Assembly: GCA_900553155.1 (NCBI GenBank) | Contig: USCM01000001.1 | Coordinates: 1 to 44,237 of the forward strand | DNA: 44,237 bases | From: an uncultured Prevotella sp. | GTDB lineage: Bacteria; Bacteroidota; Bacteroidia; Bacteroidales; Bacteroidaceae | Direction of reading: 5' to 3' | Shown: one piece after another, positions 33,357 to 41,978 of the stretch | Layout of the letters: each line of letters starts with the position of its first letter | How positions within the stretch are numbered: position 1 is the first letter of the stretch | The notes under the pieces: generated by a model | Databases searched by the model: none | The model's input: the letters and a program-made list of their open reading frames with translations, nothing else | What the model was told of the DNA's origin: nothing | Made by a program: the position numbers and the translations under genes

Positions 33357-34496
33357 ATGACGTCAATACAATTACAAGAATGTTTTGAGACTATCGCGCT
33401 ATGCGTAGCGTCCATATACCTTACTATATGCGTATGCTTGGCTTTCTTCAAAGCGCCGAAGGACGAATTGTATCGTCCCTACCGCCAGTCCAAGCGCATG
33501 CTTACTGCCTCATTCGCAGCGATGGCTACCAACTTGATTGTTTGGCGTATCCTAACAACGGGCAACTGGAGCCACTTCAACTATGGCATAGCTATCCTTG
33601 ACATTGTGCTTTTCTACGTCGAAGAGCTTTTGCTGTGCTATTCGTTCTGCCATATACTCAACAATAGTTTCCTCACAAAGCGTCGCATAACAAAGGATAT
33701 GACGCAGCTTGGCATCGCTACCCTTATGATACTGATGCCTTTAATACCTGCCTTGCGCCCATGGACACATACGTTCTTCGTTGCCGCATTGGTGGTGATG
33801 ATTGCCAACGTAGCCGAATTGGCTTGGCTCTTCCGCAAGCAATACAAACTCAACGGCGAGATGCTGGACAACTACTTCACCGACGATATGCACTACTTTG
33901 TGCGTTGGACCAGCCGAAGCATCACCTTGCTTATCATCTCGTGGGTTATGGCTATGGTGACGCTCTTCACCAATGTCTACTTCAACCTTGTGTTCCAGGC
34001 TTATATGGTGTCGCTCAATCTGTATATAGCCATCAACTTTGTCAACTTCGTTACACGATACGGCGACATCGCACGTGCCTATCTGCCTGCCGGCGAAGAC
34101 CCTGAGGACATCGTCATGATGCCGGAAGAGGCAGCTGCAGAGTATGACAACTCGGAGAAGAACACCCTCGAACACCGCATCAATGCCTGGAAAGAGGCTA
34201 AGGAGTATGTTGGCTCGCAGTTTACGATAGACGAGCTTGCCACCAAGCTTGGCACCAACAAGAACTATCTGTCCTTCTTCATCAACGAGCGGTATGGCTC
34301 CAACTTCAGCGCTTGGGTGTCAAGTCTGCGTATTGCCGAGGCAAAGCAGCTGATGACTGCCAACCCCGACCGCAAGCTTGAGGACACAGCCTACACCGTT
34401 GGCTTCTCCTCACCGTCCTACTTCTCTAAAGTGTTCGCCTTCCACGAGGGCATGTCGCCAACGGCGTGGCGAAGAGAGATTAGAAGCAAGGAGTAA
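33357..34496 (+). CDS. Membrane-anchored AraC-family transcriptional regulator
   Basis: This 379-residue protein has about six or seven hydrophobic helices in residues 10-235 (for example IALCVASIYLTICVCLAFF and LGIATLMILMPLIPAL). A short acidic linker follows (DPEDIVMMPEEAAAEYDNSEK), then a C-terminal AraC-type double helix-turn-helix at about 275-378: FTIDELATKLGTNKNYLSFFINE and LEDTAYTVGFSSPSYFSKVFAFHEGMSPTAWR. It should sit in the inner membrane and bind DNA from there. The ligand and the target genes are unknown. It is monocistronic; the gene after it faces the other way. Confidence 0.85.
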   Translation: MTSIQLQECFETIALCVASIYLTICVCLAFFKAPKDELYRPYRQSKRMLTASFAAMATNLIVWRILTTGNWSHFNYGIAILDIVLFYVEELLLCYSFCHILNNSFLTKRRITKDMTQLGIATLMILMPLIPALRPWTHTFFVAALVVMIANVAELAWLFRKQYKLNGEMLDNYFTDDMHYFVRWTSRSITLLIISWVMAMVTLFTNVYFNLVFQAYMVSLNLYIAINFVNFVTRYGDIARAYLPAGEDPEDIVMMPEEAAAEYDNSEKNTLEHRINAWKEAKEYVGSQFTIDELATKLGTNKNYLSFFINERYGSNFSAWVSSLRIAEAKQLMTANPDRKLEDTAYTVGFSSPSYFSKVFAFHEGMSPTAWRREIRSKE

Positions 34497-34502
34497 AGGG
34501 CA

Positions 34503-34835
34503 TTACCATAATGCAACTTTCCCTGCAATACCCAAATCGAGTGTTGCTGTTGCAATGCCCAATGCTTGAAACACACGACTCATTGTAGGCAAGGTTATAA
34601 CGCTGGTTCCTTTTTCCAACTTGGAGATTTGAGCACGCTGCACACCAATACGCTCACCAAGTTCTTCTTGCGTAAGATTTTGTGCCAGTCGAGCCTTGCG
34701 TATGGCTTCGCCTACAATATAGGCATTAACATCCTCCTTGAGTTTAGCTTCCATGGCTTCACGCTCTGGGGTTCCTCTTTTGCCCCAAAGTTTATCTTTC
34801 ATGTTGTCTGCTGGTATCAATTTCATTTGTGCCAT
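34503..34835 (-). CDS. Xre-family HTH regulator, HigA-like antitoxin without a toxin
   Basis: This 110-residue protein has a basic N-terminus and a helix-turn-helix of the Xre/Cro type (AIRKARLAQNLTQEELGERIGVQRAQISKLEKG, about residues 44-76), followed by ITLPTMSRVFQALG. It resembles the antitoxins that follow RelE/HigB toxins in Bacteroidota. No toxin frame is found next to it: its own -7 element (34893-34886) stands about 50 bases upstream, and the AraC-type gene ends 6 bases past its stop. So it is either a solitary antitoxin or a plain regulator. Confidence 0.8.
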   Translation of the reverse strand: MAQMKLIPADNMKDKLWGKRGTPEREAMEAKLKEDVNAYIVGEAIRKARLAQNLTQEELGERIGVQRAQISKLEKGTSVITLPTMSRVFQALGIATATLDLGIAGKVALW

Positions 34836-34885
34836 AATGCTACCACTTTTAGTTTGTTGATGCTCATTTAGTTTGATTTAGAATA

Positions 34886-34893
34886 CAAAGATA
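34886..34893 (-). promoter_or_regulatory. -7 element of the Xre-family gene
   Basis: The minus strand reads TATCTTTG; a transcript from near 34879 would have a leader of about 44 bases. No clear -33 box. Confidence 0.5.
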
Positions 34894-34940
34894 ACGTTTT
34901 GTTTCCTTATAACGATACATCATTAGGTCTTTTAACACAA

Positions 34941-34989
34941 AAAAACAGTTGGATGCCGTACCTCCCTACAGGTAGTTGGCATCCAACTG
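34941..34989 (-). terminator. Terminator after the unrecognised lipoprotein gene
   Basis: CAGTTGGATGCC (34989-34978) pairs perfectly with its complement at 34957-34946, with a further TACCT/AGGTA stem in the loop, and is followed on the minus strand by TTTTTTTG. It begins about 40 bases past the stop codon at 35029. A short T-run (CTTTT) on the plus strand gives it some bidirectional potential. Confidence 0.85.
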
Positions 34990-35028
34990 CTTTTATGTTT
35001 ATAGCCACACCAATAATGGCAACGGCTT

Positions 35029-36195
35029 CTATTCTTCTTCCGCCGTTATATAACGGGTAGTCGACAGCTTTATCTTTTCGCTGTCATAAGCAGAAGGCTT
35101 AACCGTTACCTTACAGTTGGACTTATTGGCAGCCGAGTTCCACATCTTGTTCCAAATGGCATCCTTCGACAAATACTGAGGATAGCTATGAACCTCAACG
35201 GTGATGCCGTCGCCGTAAGCCTCTATCAGCTTCTTTATGTAATCGTGGTTGATGTCGCTTACAGTAATGACAATCTTGTCTGAATTGTGAGCCACCTGAA
35301 CCTTGATAGGCTTAGCACCCGTAAGCTCATACTCCGAACCCTTGATATACACCTTATTCAACTCGTAGTCGTAGGTACGGATAGCAAAGTCGTCCGACGG
35401 AACCATATTTTCCTGACCGATAGGAATCTCAACCTTTACCTCGTCAACCAAGTCGCGTATGTGGATAGAGGTCTTTATCTCGTCCCAGTCCTTATGGAGC
35501 TGTTCGTGGATATTAACCTCAACATTGCCCTTGTCAAGGCTCTCTACCGGCTCGTCCTTTTTAGAGTTATCAAGGTTCTTGTCCTCGTCAATCTTAATAT
35601 CAGGTATCTCTGTAACGTCTTTTGTATTAACATCAGTCAGCACACCATCCACATGCCAACCGTTAGACTCGCCCGACTTTGCCACATACCAAATAACCTT
35701 AAGCTTGGAATAGTCAAGATTGTCAAACTTGTACTTTGTGTTCTTGTTGGCATTTAATATCGACTCAATAGACGGAACATCTGCTAAAGCCTCGGTAACA
35801 GCCTTGCCGGTAGAGTCGTAAACATACTGACCTACACTACCGCCAGCATACTTCCAATAAGGATAGTCGAGATCTACTGTGCCTGTATTACCTGCATCCA
35901 AGAGCGAACGGCCTGAGCTTGTCTGCGGCCAATAGTTTGTCGAAGGACACGACTCGTATCCCGGAATACGTCTGTCTATACGAATAAAGAAGTGGGCTTG
36001 CTTTGTGTTGGTTGACGCTGCGCGCATCATGGCACGAGAAGTACCCGATACGTCCTTGCCCATAACATAAACCTGAGTGGTGCGGCTTGGGGCAGGAGCA
36101 GGGTCTATGGTCTGCTCGCCTCCAGTAACATTAGCATCCTCACCACATGATGACAGACACAATACTGCCATCATAAAAAGGATCAGCTTTTTCAT
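35029..36195 (-). CDS. Unrecognised lipoprotein
   Basis: This 388-residue protein has a lipoprotein signal (MKKLILFMMAVLCLSSCGED, lipid-modified Cys17). I do not recognise a family. After the signal comes a proline/alanine stretch (DPAPAPS). The segment TTQVYVMGKDVSGTSRAMM is followed by beta-rich sequence with many aromatic residues and a charged middle (DIKIDEDKNLDNSKKDEPVE). It is probably attached to the outer or inner membrane. The gene follows the DUF1573 lipoprotein gene by 108 bases that contain a palindromic promoter, so it may be expressed apart from the polysaccharide cluster. It could still be functionally tied to it; nothing in the sequence proves that. Confidence 0.7.
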   Translation of the reverse strand: MKKLILFMMAVLCLSSCGEDANVTGGEQTIDPAPAPSRTTQVYVMGKDVSGTSRAMMRAASTNTKQAHFFIRIDRRIPGYESCPSTNYWPQTSSGRSLLDAGNTGTVDLDYPYWKYAGGSVGQYVYDSTGKAVTEALADVPSIESILNANKNTKYKFDNLDYSKLKVIWYVAKSGESNGWHVDGVLTDVNTKDVTEIPDIKIDEDKNLDNSKKDEPVESLDKGNVEVNIHEQLHKDWDEIKTSIHIRDLVDEVKVEIPIGQENMVPSDDFAIRTYDYELNKVYIKGSEYELTGAKPIKVQVAHNSDKIVITVSDINHDYIKKLIEAYGDGITVEVHSYPQYLSKDAIWNKMWNSAANKSNCKVTVKPSAYDSEKIKLSTTRYITAEEE

Positions 36196-36235
36196 AATAA
36201 TGTTGGTTGTTATACTTAAATCGTTATAGAATATA

Positions 36236-36253
36236 ATATCTTTGCAAAGATAT
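36236..36253. promoter_or_regulatory. Perfect 18-base palindrome carrying a -7 element
   Basis: ATATCTTTGCAAAGATAT reads the same on both strands and includes TATCTTTG in each direction. On the minus strand it would serve the lipoprotein gene at 36195, 41 bases downstream. No -33 box is seen, and there is no gene for a plus-strand transcript except antisense to the DUF1573 gene. Confidence 0.5.
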
Positions 36254-36303
36254 GAAAAGTTATTGAATTACACATTAATATACCAGAAAATCTCTATCTC
36301 TAC

Positions 36304-36876
36304 CTACTCTCTCCACGGAAACTTGCTGTGCGACCTGCTGTCGGTCGACGCATCGGGGTGCACATAGTAGCCTTTCTCGCTTGGCTTGCCGTCTACAAGC
36401 TCCTCCAAGCCACCCTCAGCAGCCTTCTGCTCATGGAACACCTCCTCGTAATCGGGGTCGTGGTCGGATGGCGGCACCACATTAACATCAAAGACAAGAG
36501 TTGCCATTCCTCGCGGAAGTATATTGCCATATAAACGGATGGCATGCTTAACATAACCCACATTTTTAGACGAGTCGAAGGTGAACGACACTATAAGCGA
36601 GTCGTGTGGCGGTATGACGTTAGCATTTAACTTGCCTGCAATGCAACCGCAGGACGGCTGTATGTCGTCGAGCAGCAATGGCGAGTCGCCAATATTACGA
36701 AGTATATACGAGAAGTGAAGTTTCTCGCCAGCTACAATAGGATAGTAATGGCGCACTGAGTCGGTAACGCACAGGGCTGTGGGAAGTATACGCTTCTCAC
36801 AACTCGAGGTTAGCAACGTCAATGCAAACGTCACAGCTGTTGCTAATACACCTAATATGGTTTGGCGCTTTATCAT
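36304..36876 (-). CDS. DUF1573 lipoprotein
   Basis: This 190-residue lipoprotein has lipid-modified Cys26 in LLTSSC. The centre matches DUF1573, an Ig-like domain common in Bacteroidota: FSYILRNIGDSPLLLDDIQPSCGC followed by IPPHDSLIVSFTFDSSKNVGYVKHAI. The conserved SCGC motif is intact. Its function is unknown. The gene begins 6 bases after the DUF4838 gene, so it appears to be the last gene of the polysaccharide cluster. The C-terminal 40 residues are charged and poorly conserved. Confidence 0.85.
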   Translation of the reverse strand: MIKRQTILGVLATAVTFALTLLTSSCEKRILPTALCVTDSVRHYYPIVAGEKLHFSYILRNIGDSPLLLDDIQPSCGCIAGKLNANVIPPHDSLIVSFTFDSSKNVGYVKHAIRLYGNILPRGMATLVFDVNVVPPSDHDPDYEEVFHEQKAAEGGLEELVDGKPSEKGYYVHPDASTDSRSHSKFPWRE

Positions 36877-36882
36877 ATTCTA

Positions 36883-38085
36883 CTACATTACTTCAATTTC
36901 GTCAACAGCAATCGTCGCCCTACCCGAGCGTTCGGCTTTGTTGACCTTTATCTCAACCGGAGCAGATACCTTAACTCCAGAAAGCATAACCTTTACACTA
37001 TTGCGACCTTCGTTTGCCACTGGCATTGTCTTGCCTATGAGCTTGCCTCCCTGCCAAACCTCGACACTTGCCGGAGCAAAGATGTGCCACTGGGGTGCCT
37101 GAAGGAATGTAAACTGCAATGTGGCATTACCAGATAATTTGCCTTGTGGAACAGTCAACACCACCTGGGCAGCCGAGTTGAGCACCCAACCGGTGTGATA
37201 ATCGGATGCAAAACCTGCCTTGCCGTCGGTCAGAACAGAGAGGTCGGCATATTCGGGGTCGAGCTTGGTTGTGGATGTAAGCGTTGCGCCACGCAGCTTG
37301 TTGCCGTTGTTGGCAACCCACGGCGACGACGTGCGCCACTCGCTGATGTACTGGTCTACCTCGCCAAAGCTTTCACGATAGTTGGCAAGGTCTTTGAAAG
37401 CTGTGTGTGCCGATAGCAACGACAGCAGTTCGCCCTTCGTTGCAGCCGAAGGAGCCGCGGGCTTAAGGCGCAACAGCTCAAGACGTGTAAAGGCGAGAGC
37501 TGTCAACATCTCGTTGATGTTGCGTCGCTCGGTGTCTACCGCCTTGCCCTTGCCGCCGTCGAGCTTATGCCAGAAGGCGTCCAACGCTGCCCCGTCGAGA
37601 TACGTGTGGGCAGCCTCGCCAATGCCGCTGTACGGATTGAGCGTTGCCTTCTGTGCCTTGTCCTCGAGCGACAGATAGTAGTCGGCATAGATAGGAGCCG
37701 TCACAGGGTATGCCTTGCCATAGTAGTGGCGCACAAGCTGTGTTATGTCGGCATCTGGATTGAGCATCAGTTGTGCCACGACGTATGTCTGCACATCGTC
37801 GAAGGAGGCATAGTCGTAGCCGCTGCCGTTATAGAACACGCCGTCGACGCCCATCTTCTTGAAGTATTGCAGACGTGCCTTGATGTGCTCAAGGCATGGG
37901 TATGGCGTGATGTAGTCGTCGAAGTTGCGCATATAATCCCATACATATATATGCTTGGAAGCGCTTTTCCACGATTTCATCGTTGCCTCAAACTTGCGCT
38001 GTTCGGCGGTAGAACCGTCCATCTTGGTTTGCAACGGCAGTACCAGCGTACTTACAAGCACGCCCACATTGTCGGGCAGGCGGTG
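36883..38085 (-). CDS. C-terminal fragment of the DUF4838 lipoprotein
   Basis: The in-frame part begins at about HRLPDNVGVLVSTL and continues through KHIYVWDYMRNFDDYITPYP and MGVDGVFYNGSGYD (second half of the barrel), a helical region, and a C-terminal beta-sandwich (SVLTDGKAGFASDYHTGWVL through SVEVWQGGKLIGKTM) like those appended to hexosaminidases. An upstream ATG at 38286 is open in this frame, but the sequence before HRLP is an out-of-frame reading of the N-terminal part, so no natural start is evident. Confidence 0.65.
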   Translation of the reverse strand, partial: HRLPDNVGVLVSTLVLPLQTKMDGSTAEQRKFEATMKSWKSASKHIYVWDYMRNFDDYITPYPCLEHIKARLQYFKKMGVDGVFYNGSGYDYASFDDVQTYVVAQLMLNPDADITQLVRHYYGKAYPVTAPIYADYYLSLEDKAQKATLNPYSGIGEAAHTYLDGAALDAFWHKLDGGKGKAVDTERRNINEMLTALAFTRLELLRLKPAAPSAATKGELLSLLSAHTAFKDLANYRESFGEVDQYISEWRTSSPWVANNGNKLRGATLTSTTKLDPEYADLSVLTDGKAGFASDYHTGWVLNSAAQVVLTVPQGKLSGNATLQFTFLQAPQWHIFAPASVEVWQGGKLIGKTMPVANEGRNSVKVMLSGVKVSAPVEIKVNKAERSGRATIAVDEIEVM

Positions 38086-39007
38086 TGTAGGCGGTGGTAT
38101 AGGATGATGTAAAGAACTGGTGCTTGGGGAAACGGTGCGCCAATCGCTCCACCATCTTCGTAACGGCTGGTGTTGCCGATGTAGCCGTATTGCCCGCAGC
38201 ACGACAGGTAGGACACTGACATACGGTAGAATTGTCGTTTGGCATAACGGCAAAACGCACGATTTCATCGTTGTTTCCGTCGCCATATTGGTCTATCACG
38301 TAGGCTTCGTATGCCTTATAAAGCTTCTCGCTTGAGAAGCAGAACTGGCTCTCGTCGCGCTTTCCGCCTACCATGGCGTATGCCTCTTGGGGTATGCCGT
38401 CTGTGAAGACCTTGCGCAGGTTGTGTCCCCACAAGCCCCAGTCGAAGTCTACGTTGTGTGTGCCGAGTATCGGCATGAGGTCGGCATTGGTGTTGGAGGG
38501 CGAGTAGATGCCACGATATTCAAAGGCGAAGCTGCCGGCAGTGTCCTGGGTGCAGCTCAGCACCGAGGCTGGCAGGTCGTCGGTTGTAAAGCGGCGGTCT
38601 TGCTCGGAGGCAGCTGCCATAAACTGATATTGCAGCCACAGCATAGCCTCCGTGGTGCGTGCACGCAGCGTGAGGTGCTGCTCGTCGCGCTCCACGGCAT
38701 AGTCGGTCGACATATTGGGGTCGAGGTCTACGTTTACTTGCAGCTGACTGCCGTCGGCTGCCTTTGCCGCTATGACGCAATCCTTGTCGGTGGCACGCTT
38801 CTGGAAATGACTCTTCAGATACGTAGCCCACTTTACGTCGGCTGCATCGTCGGCGTTGGCGGCGCACACTGCATACTCACTATATTGCGTGAAAGGCGGC
38901 ACGGCAGCCTGTCCACAGCTCGCCATCATCAGCAACGGAATCACAAAGACAGCCGAAAGCGATGAAATGGGGCTTTTTTGCTTAGAATGTAATTGATAGT
39001 TGTGCAT
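37988..39007 (-). CDS. N-terminal fragment of the DUF4838 lipoprotein
   Basis: If the frameshift is real, this 339-residue product is made. It has a lipoprotein signal (LLMMASC, Cys31) and an alpha/beta front domain with TTEAMLWLQYQFMAA, like the N-terminal domain of glucuronidases and hexosaminidases. It then holds the first part of the TIM barrel with FEYRGIYSPSNTN, LWGHNLRKVF and the CQCPTC pair near residue 268 that is common in DUF4838. After YTPPA the sequence is out of frame and ends with an unrelated tail of about 25 residues. Confidence 0.7.
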   Translation of the reverse strand: MHNYQLHSKQKSPISSLSAVFVIPLLMMASCGQAAVPPFTQYSEYAVCAANADDAADVKWATYLKSHFQKRATDKDCVIAAKAADGSQLQVNVDLDPNMSTDYAVERDEQHLTLRARTTEAMLWLQYQFMAAASEQDRRFTTDDLPASVLSCTQDTAGSFAFEYRGIYSPSNTNADLMPILGTHNVDFDWGLWGHNLRKVFTDGIPQEAYAMVGGKRDESQFCFSSEKLYKAYEAYVIDQYGDGNNDEIVRFAVMPNDNSTVCQCPTCRAAGNTATSATPAVTKMVERLAHRFPKHQFFTSSYTTAYTPPARQCGRACKYAGTAVANQDGRFYRRTAQV

Positions 39008-41948
39008 CTATATTGAAGAGATTTTTATACTTTATCGTTGAATACTCCGTTTTCTTGTACAGTGTACCCGTACACTGCTTGTTCTGCGTATAGTATGTAT
39101 ACCACGAGCCGAGCACTCCACAGGTGACGTTCTTCGTCAGACGATACTGTCCGCCGAGACCCACCATAGTGTTGAGGTGGTTGAAGGTGCCGGGCATTGC
39201 AAAGTCGATCATCGTTACCTCTGGTGCCGAGCCTATGCTGCCCACAACCTGGATGTTGGTCTTGCCGTCGTTAAGCGGATAATACTTGGCTTGTGCCGAG
39301 AGATTGAAGTAAAGCTTCGATTTCATCGTATAGGCATCTACCTTCGAGTTGATATAGAAGTCGTCGATGGTCTTGCTCACCCCTACACCGCCACTTATGA
39401 GGCTGGTATACGAGTGGTCCCAACGGTCGAACACCCATCCGGCGTCGTCGGCGCCTGCCGCCGACGCGCCCTGCCACTTAAACATCTTCTCGTACGAGTT
39501 GATGCGGCGGTAGTTGGCATGTGCCTCCACCTCCCAATCGTTGTTCAGGTTGCGCTGAACCTGAACCGAGGCAAATATCTGCGGGAAGTACTTGTTTGCC
39601 CATCCGGCTTGTGCCGTGGCTTGCCACTTGTCGTCAAACTTGTGTGTCCACGCTCCAATAATCTGCACACCAGTGCCTCCCGACGTCTGTTCCTCGGGGT
39701 CGGCACCTGCCACGGCGCCCTCACGTCCGGCATAGTTCATCTTTACCGACATGTCGTTCTTGTCGTCGAGCTTGCGTGTATACTCGGCGGTGGCTATGGC
39801 TGTAAGCATATCTTGCTCGCCAAAGCGGCCTTGCAGATACTCAAGGTTTATGCCGTTGCGGTGGCCTCTCGACTGTAGAGAGCCGAGATGACGATAGAAG
39901 TCGGCAGCCTCGGCATAGCCTGGCTGGTAATGTTTCTGATAGACGTATGCCGAATCGTACTGGTGCTTGGCCTCGAAAGCCAATCCCTTGGTATATAGCA
40001 GCGTGCGGTTGTCGCGGTCGAACACCAGTGCAGAGTCGACCACAGCTATGGCAGAGTCGGGCTGATGTGCCTTGATAAGCACGCCTGCCCAGTCGGCGCT
40101 ATTGGTAGAGAAGGCTCTAACGAGCAATGTGTCGCCTGCATAATCGTCTATCGACGAGCGCAGAATATTCACGGCATCGGCAAAGTCGCCGTTGCGGTGG
40201 AGTATGGTGGCTTGCTTCACGAGGTAGAAGCGGTCGTCGGGATAGTTGTTGCGGCCCTGAAGTACAAGGCGGTCGAAGTCGCTCCAATAGCCAAGCTGTG
40301 CCGATGTGTTGACGGCATACTGCAGTCCGCGCTCCGAGGCGGGATAGAGGCTCAGCAGCTCCATGCTTGCCTCGTAAGCCTTCTTGGTGGCGCCGTTTGC
40401 CATAAGGTCCTTGATATACGGCGTGGCTATATCCTCGTAGTTGCTTATATACTGATAGCGCAAGAACTCGTCGTCTGCCTTGGCAGCCTCTTCCTTAAGG
40501 AAGTTGAGTGCCTTGACTATGCGTCCACGGTGTACAAGGAGGTCGGCTCGCTTGTCTACATAATCAGATCGTGAGGGGAATTTCTCGTGCATAGCCATCA
40601 ATGCCTCCTCGGCGGCGTCGTATCGGCGCAGACCGATGTTGCAGGTATAGATGCGCGAGAAAGCCGACTCGCGTGTCTCGCGGTCGGAAGCGTGCTCCGT
40701 AACAAACTTAAGCATAGACAAGGCATCGGCGTATGCACCGTCGTCCATCAGTCGGCGAGCCTGGTCAAGGCGCAGACGGGAGAGTGCATCAGCCACCTCC
40801 TCATTCTGCGGACTGCGCTCGTACAGACGTGTAAGCAGACCATTGGCTGTGCGCTCGTTGCCCATGCGCTTGTTGATGATGTATGCCTTGTACAGCAGGT
40901 CGGGTGTGTCGCCCCTGCGCTTGCGTGCCTGTCCTATGTAGTAGAGGGCGTCCTCGTAGTAGCCGCGCGACATCGAGGTGTTGAGCAGATAGTCGAGCGA
41001 CTCGTCGCTCTTCGACTGTTCGAACACTTTGCCGTACAACACGTATGGGTCTTGGTTGGCTTCCATACGTGCGGCGTCCAACTGCAAGGAGTTGAAGAAG
41101 CTCGACAGCTTGCCGCTGTGGTTGCGCTTCATGCACAACTTGACGAAAGCCATTGCCTCCGGATATCGGTTTTCTTCTGCCAGGATGCCTGCCTTCTTTA
41201 TCACAAGAGCGGTGCTTCCGGGTATATTCTGCACTCCGCGGTCGGCAATGTCGATGGCATCCGAACGCTTGCCCTGCTGAAGCAGCATGTTTGAGAGCGA
41301 CAGATAATACTCTTCGCTGGTGGGGTTCTGCTCTATCAAGGCACGCAGCGACTCTATGGTAGCCGTCTTGTCGCCCTTCTTGCGTTCTGCAAGATACTGC
41401 TCCTCAAGCCTGCCGGCAAGGTCGCGTTTAAGGGTAGGGTCGTTGGGATAGACCTGGCAGATACGGCGCAGCAGTCGGTCGGCTTCCACATCATTGCCTT
41501 GCTTGCGGAAGAGGGCTATCTTGCGGCGCCACAATCCCTTCCAGTAGGGATTGACCTGCAATAGCTCGTTGACGTAGCAGATGGCGCTGGAGTAGTTCTT
41601 TGTTTTCTCCTCCACATCCACAAGCATCTGCTTGGCAAGCACGTTGTCGTTGTTGTCGCGCAGGGCGCGCACCAAGTAGTAGCGTGCATCGTCAAACTGT
41701 TGGCGGTGCAGATAGTAGGATCCGGCAAGCTCGTTAAGGCCGGAGATGTCGTTGTAGTGCTCCAGTCCTTCGTCGAGCAGTCGCTTGCCGCCGTTCCAGT
41801 CGCCTCGCTTGAATGCCTTGCGCACAGTATGCTCATAGTAGTCGGGGGTATGTATATCATTGCTGCGCTGGAAGCCGTCGGCACCCAGCACCACAACGGT
41901 AAACGTAACCGCGAGGAGCAGACTAAGAAAGATACTGAATTTACGCAT
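38982..41948 (-). CDS. TPR-repeat protein with C-terminal outer-membrane beta-barrel (PgaA/BcsC-like role)
   Basis: This 988-residue protein begins with a signal peptide (MRKFSIFLSLLLAVTFTVVVLGADG). About 600 residues of tetratricopeptide helices follow (for example RKAFKRGDWNGGKRLLDEGL and YYLSLSNMLLQQGKRSDAID). The last 280 residues form alternating aromatic beta strands of an outer-membrane barrel (YaiO-like), ending in DAQLSITF with the usual terminal Phe. PgaA and BcsC, the export channels of poly-GlcNAc and cellulose, share this TPR-then-barrel order. Here it sits 30 bases after a processive glycosyltransferase gene, which supports export of its polymer across the periplasm and outer membrane. 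The role is inferred from layout and context. Confidence 0.82.
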   Translation of the reverse strand: MRKFSIFLSLLLAVTFTVVVLGADGFQRSNDIHTPDYYEHTVRKAFKRGDWNGGKRLLDEGLEHYNDISGLNELAGSYYLHRQQFDDARYYLVRALRDNNDNVLAKQMLVDVEEKTKNYSSAICYVNELLQVNPYWKGLWRRKIALFRKQGNDVEADRLLRRICQVYPNDPTLKRDLAGRLEEQYLAERKKGDKTATIESLRALIEQNPTSEEYYLSLSNMLLQQGKRSDAIDIADRGVQNIPGSTALVIKKAGILAEENRYPEAMAFVKLCMKRNHSGKLSSFFNSLQLDAARMEANQDPYVLYGKVFEQSKSDESLDYLLNTSMSRGYYEDALYYIGQARKRRGDTPDLLYKAYIINKRMGNERTANGLLTRLYERSPQNEEVADALSRLRLDQARRLMDDGAYADALSMLKFVTEHASDRETRESAFSRIYTCNIGLRRYDAAEEALMAMHEKFPSRSDYVDKRADLLVHRGRIVKALNFLKEEAAKADDEFLRYQYISNYEDIATPYIKDLMANGATKKAYEASMELLSLYPASERGLQYAVNTSAQLGYWSDFDRLVLQGRNNYPDDRFYLVKQATILHRNGDFADAVNILRSSIDDYAGDTLLVRAFSTNSADWAGVLIKAHQPDSAIAVVDSALVFDRDNRTLLYTKGLAFEAKHQYDSAYVYQKHYQPGYAEAADFYRHLGSLQSRGHRNGINLEYLQGRFGEQDMLTAIATAEYTRKLDDKNDMSVKMNYAGREGAVAGADPEEQTSGGTGVQIIGAWTHKFDDKWQATAQAGWANKYFPQIFASVQVQRNLNNDWEVEAHANYRRINSYEKMFKWQGASAAGADDAGWVFDRWDHSYTSLISGGVGVSKTIDDFYINSKVDAYTMKSKLYFNLSAQAKYYPLNDGKTNIQVVGSIGSAPEVTMIDFAMPGTFNHLNTMVGLGGQYRLTKNVTCGVLGSWYTYYTQNKQCTGTLYKKTEYSTIKYKNLFNIDAQLSITF

Positions 41949-41978
41949 ATATTGTTTTGTTTTATTAATTCATTGTCA

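Larger units (their letters stand above)
36883..39007 (-). pseudogene. DUF4838 glycosidase-like lipoprotein, split by a frameshift
   Basis: Two overlapping frames, 39007-37988 and about 38085-36883, together make one protein of about 705 residues in the DUF4838 family (glycoside-hydrolase-like TIM barrel with a beta-hexosaminidase-like front domain). The break lies at 38075-38095. There the minus strand has two 11-base units, CACCGCCTACA and CACCGCCTGCC. Adding one more unit restores a continuous frame reading AYTPPAHRLPDN. The change is thus either loss of a unit by slippage or a collapsed repeat in the assembly. Fourth gene of the polysaccharide cluster; its start overlaps the TPR-barrel gene by 26 bases. 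Confidence 0.75.
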
